A stretch of DNA of 61,441 nucleotides. Source: a virus. Below the pieces are notes generated by a model. That model did not search any database, was not told the origin of the DNA, and saw only the letters and a list, made by a program, of their open reading frames with translations. Where the stretch lies: IMG/VR virus record IMGVR_UViG_3300020463_000022, positions 1 to 61,441 of that record. One strand, 5' to 3'. Below are positions 8,701 to 16,687 of this stretch, in pieces (the first letter of the stretch is position 1; each line of letters opens with the position of its first letter). The position numbers and the translations under genes were made by a program.

Positions 8701-9937
8701 TTCTGACTCATTTACTACTATTTCAGTTTCAGGCCAAACAAATGTAGTTGCAGACTCAAGTTCTGACACACTTACTTTGGCTGCTGGAGACAACATGACT
8801 ATAACTACAGACACTTCCACGGACACTATAACACTTGCTGCAACTGGAGGTACTGGACAAATTGTAAAGCAATCTTTTAATGGAACCGGATCACAGGCGG
8901 TATTTACCTTATCAAATACCATTTCTGATATTGATAATATTTCTGTTTATGTAAGTGGGGTGTTGCAATACCCATCAAACTACACAGTTAGCGGAACAGA
9001 CATAACTTTTGTTGCTGGATCAATACCAGTCTCTGGAACTAACAATATTCATGTAATACACACAACAGCTGCGCCAAATGTTGCTGATGTAGGAACTGTT
9101 TTTTTAGATCAATTTACAGGAGATGGCACAAGCACACAGTTTTCTCCCTTAAGCACAACCCCTACAAGTGAAGACTTTACGGACGTATATATAGATGGTG
9201 TATATCAACAAAAAAACGCTTATAGTATTGCTGGGACACAAATCGATTTTGGTTCTGGTAATGCCCCAGTTAGCGGAGCTTATATTGAAGTTAAAACAAC
9301 GGGATCAATAGCTCCTGCTGCTGTCAGTGCTGCACAAACTACTTTAGTTTCAGATGCATTTACTGCAACCTCAGGACAGACGTCATTTACACTTGTTAAC
9401 GGAAGCCCTTCTTCGAAAGAGCTAACTATGGTTTTTATTCAGGGTGTTTATCAAGCTAAAACAAATTATAGTTTAAACTCTGGAGCAATAGTTTTCAGCC
9501 CAGGAGTAACTTTAGGAGATACCGTAGAGGTTATATCTGTCTCAGGCGCAAACTTAACAACAAGCCCTGTAACTAGCGTAAACGGACAAACAGGGGTAGT
9601 TTCAATAGCAGCAGGTGTAAGTAGTGTAAATGGTCAGACAGGAGCTGTTACTGTAGCTTCTACCATGGGCGTTAATGTGATAAACTCAAGCACAACAGCT
9701 ACAGCAAACAATCTTTATGTACTTACAGCAAATCTTACATTAACCCTCCCTGCTAGTCCAAGTGCAGGGGACTCTATAAAAATATCAAATAGATCAGGGG
9801 TTGCCACTTGTATTATTGGCAGGGGAGGAAGCAATATAATGGGAGCTGCATCTGATTTAACGTTAGACACAGCATCAGCAAGTTTTGAATTAATATACTC
9901 AGACGCAACAAACGGATGGGTAATAATAGGACAATAA
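5732..9937 (+). CDS. 1401-aa tail fibre with two cupredoxin-like domains
   Basis: Virion tail-fibre-like protein. The N-terminus (MARIQTYEQDSNVTFQDKLIG) and the SANQGKILK motif are typical of fibre adaptor regions. Residues about 587-690 and 727-840 are two related cupredoxin-like modules. Each keeps a full type-1 copper set: His632, Cys680, His683, Met686 and His783, Cys830, His833, Met836. Then come two copies of an LSDVD...APSxGQxLxWxGxNFVP repeat (about residues 885 and 950), three beta modules of about 65 residues with VYxxGVYQ cores, and twin SVNGQTGxV collagen-like fibre motifs near the C-terminus. Copper binding and receptor role are inferred. Confidence 0.85.
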   Translation: MARIQTYEQDSNVTFQDKLIGTDSASSATKNFTIQSLMDVINQLSGIDLFDGIVFKYQAFEPAAADPAGALNLVGGAAATQAFTATTQIIVSKKVVNGIDVENYVSSFLGKKIKVSKQGDFDKFGVFRVTNVQNHSNTRYLVLTVTHKESNGSFEPNSYYFLSFYGLPLVTDLEDVTNAGSGLIITDAERTTLGTALQPSDITDNLTSTDANKALSANQGKILKDLTDDLFTLLDVDAADKPALDTLREVVNFCQINAATLSSLGIGSIAGLQVALNAKVDVVSGKALSENDFTNALLTKLNGIATGAQVNVKPDFSATAGAANEILNIPSDITDLSAHNVTELSDVNTAFFTGSTATALTDAGSGSIITNTERTKLGAIDVNPTNSTITDGTDSITVAPSSRTIEVAGTTNEVEVSPTGAQDLSTNRTFTVGLPNDVTIGNDLTVTGAATAASFVKSGGTSAQILLANGSVIDLTIESQGINSNDSDTKVPSNAAVKDAIDTAVTNLVNGAPTALDTLNELAAALGDDAAFSTTITTALGNRLKFDSSQTLSSAEKTQILTNLGITSTIQEINFLDGVTSTLAYKSHTVTVGSKTGGGNAFYVDGGETPVLIILPGAKYRFDVSDSTNTGHAFQFSENVDGAGTGSYTANATAVGTPGQSGAYIDITGSYQYPSLYYYCPFHNGMGNRLKTDASSYLGGLTSDKIEFDHDLILDSKIVTKHSNTVKTMVVTVVTKTAAHPAHGVAGASSSGYSIDGIESPELTFAVGNTYKFDQSDSTNTNHPLRFYTDEAKTAIFGSGVTTSGTPGQSGAYTQIIPLETTPNTLYYQCSAHVKMGWKAVFNTRNLTNFLTDDLNEGSSNLYYTDARVLAKINSTSIDALSDVDTTTSAPSSGQALVWNGSNFVPNTVGSTLTVQEEGSALSNAATILNFVGSGVTASGSGGTKTITIGGSIDDLSDVDITSNAPSTGQILKWDGTNFVPGTDNSGSAASDSFTTISVSGQTNVVADSSSDTLTLAAGDNMTITTDTSTDTITLAATGGTGQIVKQSFNGTGSQAVFTLSNTISDIDNISVYVSGVLQYPSNYTVSGTDITFVAGSIPVSGTNNIHVIHTTAAPNVADVGTVFLDQFTGDGTSTQFSPLSTTPTSEDFTDVYIDGVYQQKNAYSIAGTQIDFGSGNAPVSGAYIEVKTTGSIAPAAVSAAQTTLVSDAFTATSGQTSFTLVNGSPSSKELTMVFIQGVYQAKTNYSLNSGAIVFSPGVTLGDTVEVISVSGANLTTSPVTSVNGQTGVVSIAAGVSSVNGQTGAVTVASTMGVNVINSSTTATANNLYVLTANLTLTLPASPSAGDSIKISNRSGVATCIIGRGGSNIMGAASDLTLDTASASFELIYSDATNGWVIIGQ

Positions 9938-9938
9938 T

Positions 9939-10499
9939 ATGGGTAATTTAAGTACATTTTTTCCAGCACCTTCCAGCACAAATGTATTAGAACATTTGAT
10001 TTGGCAACCAGACGGTAGAACCATAAAGACTGTTGGTGGAGATAAAACAGCAGATAATTTAACTTCGTATGCAGTCGCTCCAGCTAGTTTTACAGATTAT
10101 GGTAGCACTATTGCTTATACACCTCCTGAAGGAACTAAAAATTTATTATTTTCTATGAATTTTAATTATGTAAGGGAAGGCTCAACTAGTTCCATATGGC
10201 TTACCTCTATATATGTGGATAGTACAAATGTAACTACATCCCATGATTCTATGTATGGCGGCGCTGATGATTACTATAATACAGTAAACGTACAAAGATG
10301 CCTCCAGGTAGGTGCATCTTCAGAAAATATTGCTAATGGAGTAATAGGGACTTGGACTAGTGATAAAATTTTAGAATATAGAATTGGTTCGTATAATACT
10401 AGTAGTTATAAAGTAGGGGTAGGCAAAAACATTTATAATTTTGGGGGTAGCGAAAATACCTTCCAAAGGCCAACGTATCAATTAATAGCAACAACTTAA
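9939..10499 (+). CDS. Tail-fibre-associated protein, function unknown
   Basis: 186 residues starting MGNLSTFFPAPSSTNVLEHL, one base after the large fibre gene. Predominantly Ser/Thr/Tyr/Gly with beta-strand patterns, no transmembrane segment. Its first 14 codons with their upstream region are duplicated at 10502-10530 in front of another tiny ORF. Likely a fibre tip or fibre-bound protein given the surrounding genes; no family recognised. Confidence 0.7.
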   Translation: MGNLSTFFPAPSSTNVLEHLIWQPDGRTIKTVGGDKTADNLTSYAVAPASFTDYGSTIAYTPPEGTKNLLFSMNFNYVREGSTSSIWLTSIYVDSTNVTTSHDSMYGGADDYYNTVNVQRCLQVGASSENIANGVIGTWTSDKILEYRIGSYNTSSYKVGVGKNIYNFGGSENTFQRPTYQLIATT

Positions 10500-10513
10500 A
10501 TTAGGACAATGAT

Positions 10514-10621
10514 ATGGGTAATTTAAGTACTAGTTATGAATTTTATGTAAACGGAGCATATCATTATCATGGTGGCGCAATAGTATGTCCACCTTTTATA
10601 AAAATTACAGCAATTAAATAA
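10514..10621 (+). CDS. 35-aa ORF sharing the 5' end of the previous gene
   Basis: Reads MGNLSTSYEFYVNGAYHYHG and GAIVCPPFIKITAIK. Positions 10502-10530 match 9927-9955 at 28 of 29 bases, covering the pre-start region and the MGNLST codons. It may be a short real protein, or the leftover 5' end of a fibre gene lost by recombination. I favour a remnant of a swapped fibre cassette. Confidence 0.45.
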   Translation: MGNLSTSYEFYVNGAYHYHGGAIVCPPFIKITAIK

Positions 10622-10628
10622 TATTTAG

Positions 10629-11945
10629 ATGGCACTAACAAAAATAAAAACAGGAGGATTAACAGACGGATCTGTAACCGCAGCTAAATTAGCAGCTGGT
10701 GTTTCAACTGGTGGAGGGACAGACTGGCAGCCAACAATACAGACATCAAACTTTACGGCAGCTGCAGGAAAAGGGTATTTTGTTAATACAACATCGGGTG
10801 TTATCACTGTAACTTTACCGTCAGGAAGCACGGGAGACGAAATACACCTTACAGATTACGCAAGCACCTTTGATACTAATGAAATACGATTTAGCGCAAG
10901 TGGCGGTCAAAAAATACAAGGATCAACAAATACCTTAAGATCTATTGTGGAAAACAACACCATAAGGTTGGTTTATCAAGACAATACAAGCGGTTGGACT
11001 GGAAATGATTTAGTTAATCTTGCTGTTCAAGTAGAGTATTTGGTTATAGCTGGCGGTGGTGGAGCAGCTGGTGGACACCAAGCGGGAGGTGGAGGCGCAG
11101 GTGGATACAGAAACTCATATGCAAGTGAACCTTCTGGAGGCGGAGGCAGCACAGAAACACCTTTATCTGCATCAATAGGAGTGAACATTTCACTTACGGT
11201 TGGGGCAGGCGGCTCTGGTGGACCTGCAGTCAGCAGTCAACAAGGATCAGCTAACAAGGGAGGAGACGGTGGAAATAGTGTTTTTGGTTCAATAATCTCA
11301 ATAGGCGGTGGTGGAAGTGCAAGCTATAACAATGGATACCCAAATAACATCGGTAGACCTGGAGGATCCGGCGGTGGAGCTGGTGCATATAATGGTAGCG
11401 TTGCGGCTTCAACAAGGGCAGCTGGAACAGCTAATCAAGGATATGCAGGAGGTGGTGGTGACGGATACGCTTCTCCTTATGGTGGAGCTGGCGGTGGTGG
11501 AGCTGGCGCAGTTGGTTCAGACTCTGGCGGAGCAGGACTTATAGGTAATGGTGGGGTTGGATTGCAATCTAGTATTACAGGCACCGCAGTATTTAGAGGC
11601 GGCGGTGGAGGTGGAGCTACTTGGGGTAGCAATTCTACCGGACAGGGTGGTAACGGTGGTGGCGGTAACGCAGACACACAATACACTGGCTCTGCAGGTG
11701 TGAGTGCTGCTACAGCCGGATCACCAAATACCGGTGGTGGCGGTGGTGGACCAGCCTGGCACTCAACTGTGGGTGGAGCCGGAGGCTCAGGAGTAGTAAT
11801 TTTGCGTTATTCTGATGATTATACCATACAAGAAACAACTAGTCCGGCTGTATTGACTTTTAGTACAGATTCAACAAGTGTAGCAAATACTAAAATAACT
11901 ACATTTACAGCTGGTGAAAACGGAACAATACAATTTATAATATAA
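10629..11945 (+). CDS. Glycine-rich tail fibre / adhesin-like protein
   Basis: 438 residues. The N-terminal motif MALTKIKTGGLTDGSVTAAKLA recurs in two other fibre genes here (12359, 14161) and probably anchors the fibre. A beta domain (residues about 35-135) is followed from about residue 138 by a long Gly-rich tract (VEYLVIAGGGGAAGG, GGGGAGGYR and many GGxG runs). Such tracts form polyglycine-II sandwiches in phage adhesins such as S16 gp38. Closing residues return to a beta pattern. Probable host-receptor binding protein. Confidence 0.8.
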   Translation: MALTKIKTGGLTDGSVTAAKLAAGVSTGGGTDWQPTIQTSNFTAAAGKGYFVNTTSGVITVTLPSGSTGDEIHLTDYASTFDTNEIRFSASGGQKIQGSTNTLRSIVENNTIRLVYQDNTSGWTGNDLVNLAVQVEYLVIAGGGGAAGGHQAGGGGAGGYRNSYASEPSGGGGSTETPLSASIGVNISLTVGAGGSGGPAVSSQQGSANKGGDGGNSVFGSIISIGGGGSASYNNGYPNNIGRPGGSGGGAGAYNGSVAASTRAAGTANQGYAGGGGDGYASPYGGAGGGGAGAVGSDSGGAGLIGNGGVGLQSSITGTAVFRGGGGGGATWGSNSTGQGGNGGGGNADTQYTGSAGVSAATAGSPNTGGGGGGPAWHSTVGGAGGSGVVILRYSDDYTIQETTSPAVLTFSTDSTSVANTKITTFTAGENGTIQFII

Positions 11946-11947
11946 CT

Positions 11948-12319
11948 ATGGCACATTACGCATTACTTAATCATAAAAATATAGTCACAAAAGTTATAAC
12001 AGGTAAAGATGAAAATTCTGTAGATTCAAATATAGAGTTAGTTTATCAAAACATATTTAATCAGGTCTGCAAAAGAACGTCTTACAATACAATCGCAGGT
12101 AAGCACAAACTGGGCGGAACACCTTTTAGAAAAAATTATGCTGGCGTAGGATACACTTATGATTATGAAAAAGATGCGTTTATATCCCCTCAGCCTTATG
12201 CTAATTGGACATTAGACTCTGATAAATGTATATGGAGGTCTCCTGTAGAATATCCAGAGGATAATAAAAGGTATACATGGAACGAAGACACTGCATCTTG
12301 GGATTTGGTTTCAGAGTAA
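11948..12319 (+). CDS. Conserved marine-phage fibre-partner protein (paralogue 1)
   Basis: 123 residues starting MAHYALLNHKNIVTKVITG. Ends with the motif series FRKNYAGVGYTYD, WTLDSDKCIWRSPVEYP, YTWNEDTASW. The same architecture appears at 13741-14112, so the two are paralogues, each placed directly behind a glycine-rich fibre gene. The family resembles small proteins that accompany tail-fibre genes in marine phages; a fibre chaperone or fibre-capping role is inferred from this pairing. Confidence 0.75.
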   Translation: MAHYALLNHKNIVTKVITGKDENSVDSNIELVYQNIFNQVCKRTSYNTIAGKHKLGGTPFRKNYAGVGYTYDYEKDAFISPQPYANWTLDSDKCIWRSPVEYPEDNKRYTWNEDTASWDLVSE

Positions 12320-12335
12320 ACATTTTTTGTTTTTG

Positions 12336-12343
12336 TATCTTTG
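12336..12343 (+). promoter_or_regulatory. Candidate -7 box inside the fibre block
   Basis: TATCTTTG matches TAnnTTTG, 15 nt before the ATG at 12359, in one of the few intergenic gaps of the late arm. No clear -33 box. Confidence 0.4.
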
Positions 12344-12358
12344 TTTAAATATTAAATT

Positions 12359-12745
12359 ATGCCTATAACAAAAATAACTACTGGGGTTCTTACTGATGAT
12401 TTAATTACTAGTGACAAGGTTGCAAATGAATTTACCACCATATCTTCTTTAACTCCTGGGTCAAGTAGCGATATTAGTTTTACCTCTGCTCAAATATTTA
12501 CATTAACACCAAATCAAAGCACAACTTTAAATATAACTAATCCAGTTATTGGATCACAAAAATCTGTTATAGTTACCGGCGCAGGAAGTAGCTATACCGT
12601 TTCTTTAACAGTAGGAGGATCGTCAGGAACTTTTAATAAAATATCAGGTGATTATGACGATACCTCTGGTAAGAAAAACTTATATAGTATATTGTGCGTG
12701 GGGGCAACAGAATTTTGGTATTCAATATCACAAATAGCTACATAA
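12359..12745 (+). CDS. Tail-fibre adaptor / short fibre protein
   Basis: 128 residues. Starts MPITKITTGVLTDDLITSDKVA, the shared fibre N-terminal motif, followed by one beta domain (SSLTPGSSSDISFTSAQ ... FWYSISQIAT). It is one base ahead of the glycine-rich gene at 12747, which lacks such an adaptor, so the two may assemble as adaptor plus tip. Own candidate promoter upstream. Confidence 0.7.
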   Translation: MPITKITTGVLTDDLITSDKVANEFTTISSLTPGSSSDISFTSAQIFTLTPNQSTTLNITNPVIGSQKSVIVTGAGSSYTVSLTVGGSSGTFNKISGDYDDTSGKKNLYSILCVGATEFWYSISQIAT

Positions 12746-12746
12746 T

Positions 12747-13739
12747 ATGTTTGGCCAAGGCATACCACATGGATTTGCGGGTGGCGCAAGTAGTGCGCCT
12801 GTAGATGTTGACTTCTTAGTTGTAGCAGGCGGTGGATCAGGATCCACTTATTACTACCAATTCCGAGCAGGTGCAGGAGGGGCTGGCGGCCTTAGAACGT
12901 CTTATGGCTCTACCTCTGGAGGTGGTGCTAGTGCAGAAAACAAAATAACACTTAATCCAGGAACAACATACACTATAACTGTAGGCGCTGGCGGATCTGG
13001 TACAGGCACAAAAGTATACTATAGTACCATGGGCAGTGCTTCTTCTATATCGGGATCTGATATTACAGATATAACAACTGTAGGCGGTGGAGGAGGCGGA
13101 TATTACTCAGCTATTTTTAATTATAGTGGTAGTACAGGCGGATCTGGTGGTGGTGGTGGTTATAGAACACAAGCAGGTGCTATTACACAAGGATATGGTG
13201 GATCAGGTACCGCAAATCAAGGATTTGATGGAGGTAATGGTAACACATATAGCGCTGGAGGAGGAGGCGGAGCTGGCGAAGCTGCGCACACCGTAGACTC
13301 TGATTATCCAGAAAGAGAACCAGGCGACGGTCTTAATATATTAATAGCCTCTAGAGCAAATGCAGTTACTTCGTCTATAGGAGATACGTTTGGTAATGTG
13401 CCTTCTAGTGCCGTATATTACGCAGGCGGTGGTCATCCTATATCTGGAGCAGGTCAAGCTGCATCACCTAGATCTTTAGGTGGAGGTGGTGTTGGGCTTT
13501 TGAATGGTACTTCTTATGATAGTGTTATAGGTGCCGTTGGCCGAGTAAATTCCGGTGGAGGTGGTGGCGGTGGATACAACTACACTGCGACATATAGTCA
13601 CGCCGGTGGTTCAGGAATTGTAATACTTAGAATGCCTGCTAATCAATACTCAGGAACTGTTACAGGTTCTCCCGACACATATGACGAAGGAACAGACAAA
13701 GTTGTAATATTTAAAGCATCAGGAACGTATACTCATTAA
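12747..13739 (+). CDS. Second glycine-rich tail fibre tip protein
   Basis: 330 residues. After a short start (MFGQGIPHGFAGG) it has VDFLVVAGGGSGS, matching the VEYLVIAGGGG entry to the Gly-rich region of the 10629 gene, then alternating Gly-rich loops and beta segments, ending GGSGIVILRMPANQ as the first fibre ends GGSGVVILRYSDD. The two are therefore related at both ends with divergent middles. Likely an alternative receptor-binding tip. Confidence 0.75.
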   Translation: MFGQGIPHGFAGGASSAPVDVDFLVVAGGGSGSTYYYQFRAGAGGAGGLRTSYGSTSGGGASAENKITLNPGTTYTITVGAGGSGTGTKVYYSTMGSASSISGSDITDITTVGGGGGGYYSAIFNYSGSTGGSGGGGGYRTQAGAITQGYGGSGTANQGFDGGNGNTYSAGGGGGAGEAAHTVDSDYPEREPGDGLNILIASRANAVTSSIGDTFGNVPSSAVYYAGGGHPISGAGQAASPRSLGGGGVGLLNGTSYDSVIGAVGRVNSGGGGGGGYNYTATYSHAGGSGIVILRMPANQYSGTVTGSPDTYDEGTDKVVIFKASGTYTH

Positions 13740-13740
13740 T

Positions 13741-14112
13741 ATGGCACATTTTGCAGAAATAAATAATTACGGTCATGTTATAAGAGTCATAGTAATAAGC
13801 AATGAAGTTTTATTAGATTCTGAAAACAAAGAACAAGAAAATTTAGGAATAGAATTTTGTAAAAGTTTATATGGTGAATCTACTAATTGGGTGCAAACAT
13901 CTTATAGTGGTAACTTTAGAAAAAAGTTTGCCGGTATTAACGATACTTTTGATAGCGTTAACAATGTTTTTGTAGCTCCTAGACCGGGCGTTCCCCCTTA
14001 TTTAAGCTGGTCACTAGATGAGAATTTTGATTGGCAACCACCTGTCGAAGATCCTAGTACAGAAGATAAAGTTTATGCTTGGAATGAGAGCTTACAAAAA
14101 TGGGAAGAATAG
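13741..14112 (+). CDS. Fibre-partner protein (paralogue 2)
   Basis: 123 residues, the same length as its paralogue at 11948. Shares the MAH(Y/F)A start, FRKKFAGINDTFD, LSWSLDENFDWQPPVEDP and YAWNESLQKW motifs. It sits one base behind the second glycine-rich fibre, repeating the fibre-plus-partner layout. Function as in paralogue 1 is inferred. Confidence 0.75.
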   Translation: MAHFAEINNYGHVIRVIVISNEVLLDSENKEQENLGIEFCKSLYGESTNWVQTSYSGNFRKKFAGINDTFDSVNNVFVAPRPGVPPYLSWSLDENFDWQPPVEDPSTEDKVYAWNESLQKWEE

Positions 14113-14139
14113 CCAATAACACTTAAGGAATATATTTTG

Positions 14140-14147
14140 TAAATTTG
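14140..14147 (+). promoter_or_regulatory. Candidate -7 box before the third fibre module
   Basis: TAAATTTG matches TAnnTTTG, 13 nt upstream of ATG 14161, in a 48-bp gap. No convincing -33 element. Confidence 0.4.
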
Positions 14148-14160
14148 TAAAAAATAATAA

Positions 14161-14346
14161 ATGGCAGCAACACAAGTAACATCGGACGTTATTAAGGACG
14201 CTACTATAACAGGAGCAAAAATAGCCAATACAACCATTACCTCTGGCAAAGTAGACTCATCTGTAGCTAAAATAATTACGCTGACACAATCAGCTTATGA
14301 TGCTTTAGGTTCTTACAGCGCCTCAACATTATATATAACAACATAA
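14161..14346 (+). CDS. Short fibre adaptor protein
   Basis: 61 residues. Starts with the adaptor-like motif (AATQVTSDVIKDATITGAKIAN) and ends LTQSAYDALGSYSASTLYITT, a closing motif common in phage fibre and collar proteins. Three bases ahead of the 390-aa fibre gene, for which it probably supplies the attachment piece. Confidence 0.7.
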   Translation: MAATQVTSDVIKDATITGAKIANTTITSGKVDSSVAKIITLTQSAYDALGSYSASTLYITT

Positions 14347-14349
14347 ATT

Positions 14350-15522
14350 ATGGCAGTATATTTAGGAGCAACACAGTTAGACGGAGGCGGAGGCGGAGGA
14401 ACTCCAATAGGAGGTTTTGCTTTTTTTGAAAATCCTCCAGGTGTTAGCTTTACTTCAGGAAAAGAAGTATATACAGACGCAGACAATATTGTTTGGATTA
14501 AAACAGCCGCTACTATTCTTTCTTCGGATTCTGGAGTTTTAGAGGCTTCACAGTATTCTGGTTCTACTAATTCTTTACTTGTGACATCAAATACTTTTAG
14601 TGGAGGAGGAGGCTACGTTGGTAGGACATGCTTTGGTTATAATGGTGTTCATCTTCAGGCGATTGGATTAAGAGGAGGTAATAATTATGGGTCTTATGCT
14701 CTTCGTGATGAAGATAACACTGATATAGCTACGAGTTACGCCACAACTGGGCCTTTTTCAGCCGGATATTCACAAGACCCAGGAGGGACAACAAACGCAA
14801 TGGGATGGGTTTTTGGTTCATCTTTTTATAATGACACTCATGCTTTTACTGGATTTCACAGACCTGGAATTAATAGTTTTTATAGTGCAGCTAAACATGC
14901 TTATACTCCCTTCACTTCTTTTACTGGCTCAACAAACGGATATTCACAAACCAACTATTTTACACTTCCTGTTGAATTAATGGCTACAACAAATATCCAG
15001 ACAACACCGAGATATTGGGGGGTTAGCCAAGACGGAACTACAGTAACAGAATACACTTTTAATGCATCAGCGTCAAACGGAACAAATCCATTTACAGCGG
15101 TTAGTCCGTCAAATACATTTACTGTTGCATCTGCTGAAAGATTTATGTCGGATGGTGTAGATAAACTTTATGTTCATAGCGGAACATCTTTATATCAGTA
15201 TGATTTGAATGGAAATAATACCCTTACTTTTAGTGGACTTCCTGCTGCTATTACTGATACAAGTTACCATGTAGGTTTTGTTTGTGTTCCTGCTTTTAAA
15301 AATTCCGACAACGTAACACAGTTTTGGACAAGAACGGGTGGGAGTACTGCAAATAATTCAGCATATCAAACTTTTACAAGGTACGACCTTGTTGAAACAG
15401 TAGAGGGTCCTTTTACTGGAAGTTCTGCAAGCAAGGGGCTTATTCACCTTCAAGATGTTGATTCAAATGATATTCTTGGACAAGGCGGCAACTTAATTTA
15501 TTTATGGAAAAGAATAGCTTAA
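14350..15522 (+). CDS. Third tail-fibre-like protein
   Basis: 390 residues starting MAVYLGATQLDGGGGGGTPIG. After the Gly6 linker the rest is Ser/Thr/Tyr/Phe-rich beta sequence with regularly spaced aromatic strands (TPRYWGVSQDGTTVTEYTF, KLYVHSGTSLYQYDLNG), as in beta-propeller or beta-helix receptor-binding domains. No family named. Position after an adaptor and before a tail-assembly chaperone supports a fibre role. Confidence 0.7.
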   Translation: MAVYLGATQLDGGGGGGTPIGGFAFFENPPGVSFTSGKEVYTDADNIVWIKTAATILSSDSGVLEASQYSGSTNSLLVTSNTFSGGGGYVGRTCFGYNGVHLQAIGLRGGNNYGSYALRDEDNTDIATSYATTGPFSAGYSQDPGGTTNAMGWVFGSSFYNDTHAFTGFHRPGINSFYSAAKHAYTPFTSFTGSTNGYSQTNYFTLPVELMATTNIQTTPRYWGVSQDGTTVTEYTFNASASNGTNPFTAVSPSNTFTVASAERFMSDGVDKLYVHSGTSLYQYDLNGNNTLTFSGLPAAITDTSYHVGFVCVPAFKNSDNVTQFWTRTGGSTANNSAYQTFTRYDLVETVEGPFTGSSASKGLIHLQDVDSNDILGQGGNLIYLWKRIA

Positions 15523-15523
15523 T

Positions 15524-15799
15524 ATGAAATATATATCTATAAAAAAGGAAAAAGTATTAAAGGTTTATTCTTCATCTAAAGAACTTTATGAGGATCTTAA
15601 TGCTGAACAATATCTTGAAATGGAGGATTCTGATTTTGAGAAGTATCAAAAAGATTGGAGGGACTTAGAATTAAAAAATACAGATTGGATCATTCCAATT
15701 TCAGATCATTCTCAAAGAGAAGCTTATGTTTTATACAGGCAAAAATTAAGAGATTGGCCTACTACAGAAAGCTTTCCTGACACCTGCCCTTCCCTTTAA
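15524..15799 (+). CDS. Tail-fibre assembly chaperone-like protein
   Basis: 91 residues. The C-terminal half, NTDWIIPISDHSQREAYVLYRQ followed by KLRDWPTTESFPD, matches the TDW...YRQxLRDxP pattern of the phage tail-assembly chaperone domain (Phage_tail_APC type). Encoded one base after the third fibre, the usual place for a fibre-specific chaperone. The N-terminal half is charged and unassigned. Confidence 0.75.
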   Translation: MKYISIKKEKVLKVYSSSKELYEDLNAEQYLEMEDSDFEKYQKDWRDLELKNTDWIIPISDHSQREAYVLYRQKLRDWPTTESFPDTCPSL

Positions 15800-15832
15800 T
15801 TAAAATTGTAAAATCTATTATAATGAAAAAAT

Positions 15833-16051
15833 ATGAACTACATAAGAAAAATATCAGTTGGTTCTGACTACAAGAATGCTATGCATTACATAGTCGGACA
15901 ACAAGTAATGAACGGTTCTTATCAAATAGCTGAAATAAATCAAGAAGAAAATAGCGTTTCTATTTGGGTAAAAAAAGAAAAAGAAATTATCAAATGGAAA
16001 GATGTTTCAAACAATCCTATTATTATAGAATATAATTTGCAGGCGATATGA
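15833..16051 (+). CDS. Conserved hypothetical protein of Bacteroidetes phages
   Basis: 72 residues starting MNYIRKISVGSDYKNAMHYIVGQ; a small beta-rich protein with a central WVKKEKEIIKWKD. I recognise the pattern from Bacteroidetes phage genomes but know of no function. Overlaps the next start by 4 bp (ATGA). Confidence 0.65.
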   Translation: MNYIRKISVGSDYKNAMHYIVGQQVMNGSYQIAEINQEENSVSIWVKKEKEIIKWKDVSNNPIIIEYNLQAI

Positions 16052-16602
16052 TTCCTAGGTGGAGTTATTTAATAGAGCCTGTAGACGGAGCCTATTTAAA
16101 CACCCAAAAAATAGGGGGACTTGATTTTGTTATAAACACCTCTATCGAAGATGTTAAATATGTCAATAGGCTTGGCAAAGTACTTAATTCTCCCCAAGGC
16201 TCCGAAATACCAAAAGGTTCAATCGTAATTTTACACCACAACGTTTTTAGGGTTTACTATAACATGAAAGGTAAAAAAACAAAAAGCAATGAATATTTTA
16301 GAGAAAATAAATATTTGGTTCCAGAAGAAAAAATATATATGTACAACTATAGTGGAGATTGGGTTTGCACTTCTGATTTCTGCTTTGTTAGCCCTGTAGA
16401 TTTTTCGCAAGATGATGAAATATTCCGATCTGACAAAAAAGAACAAGAGCACACTGGTGTAATAAAATATATAAAAAATTCATATATTAACACAGGTGAT
16501 AAAGTTGCTTTTACAAAAAACTCGGAATACGAGTTTAATGTAGACGGAGAAAAGCTTTATAGAATGAAGCATAAAAACATTTGTTTACTTTTAGATGGGT
16601 AA
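16048..16602 (+). CDS. Tandem GroES-like (Cpn10-fold) protein, putative
   Basis: 184 residues. Each half shows the Cpn10 strand pattern. N-half: GKVLNSPQGSEIPKGSIVILHHNVF. C-half: TGVIKYIKNSYINTGDKVAF, then NSEYEFNVDGEKLYRMKHKN, compare the vkvGDkVlf...vdgeeylilxxxdIla run of GroES. This suggests a double Cpn10-like protein distinct from the true GroES at 1487. It lies between the fibre block and the terminase, so it could be a head or fibre folding helper or a structural protein that reused the fold. The homology is my reading of motifs and is not certain. Confidence 0.5.
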   Translation: MIPRWSYLIEPVDGAYLNTQKIGGLDFVINTSIEDVKYVNRLGKVLNSPQGSEIPKGSIVILHHNVFRVYYNMKGKKTKSNEYFRENKYLVPEEKIYMYNYSGDWVCTSDFCFVSPVDFSQDDEIFRSDKKEQEHTGVIKYIKNSYINTGDKVAFTKNSEYEFNVDGEKLYRMKHKNICLLLDG

Positions 16603-16687
16603 GTCATTAAATAGAAGGGGCAAATATAGCCACTGCACAAGGGCGCAGAAAAATGGAAGGAATAAACCAGCAAAAAAGAACAAGTAA
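16595..16687 (+). CDS. 30-aa basic mini-protein
   Basis: Reads MGKSLNRRGKYSHCTRAQK then NGRNKPAKKNK, strongly basic. Starts 8 bp inside the previous gene and its stop shares one base with the next ATG. Coupling to both neighbours is the main support; function unknown. Confidence 0.5.
   Translation: MGKSLNRRGKYSHCTRAQKNGRNKPAKKNK

Noticed and set aside
8320-8922. 200-aa minus-strand ORF within the fibre gene
   Set aside because: Val/Ser/Pro-rich shadow of the repetitive fibre coding strand.
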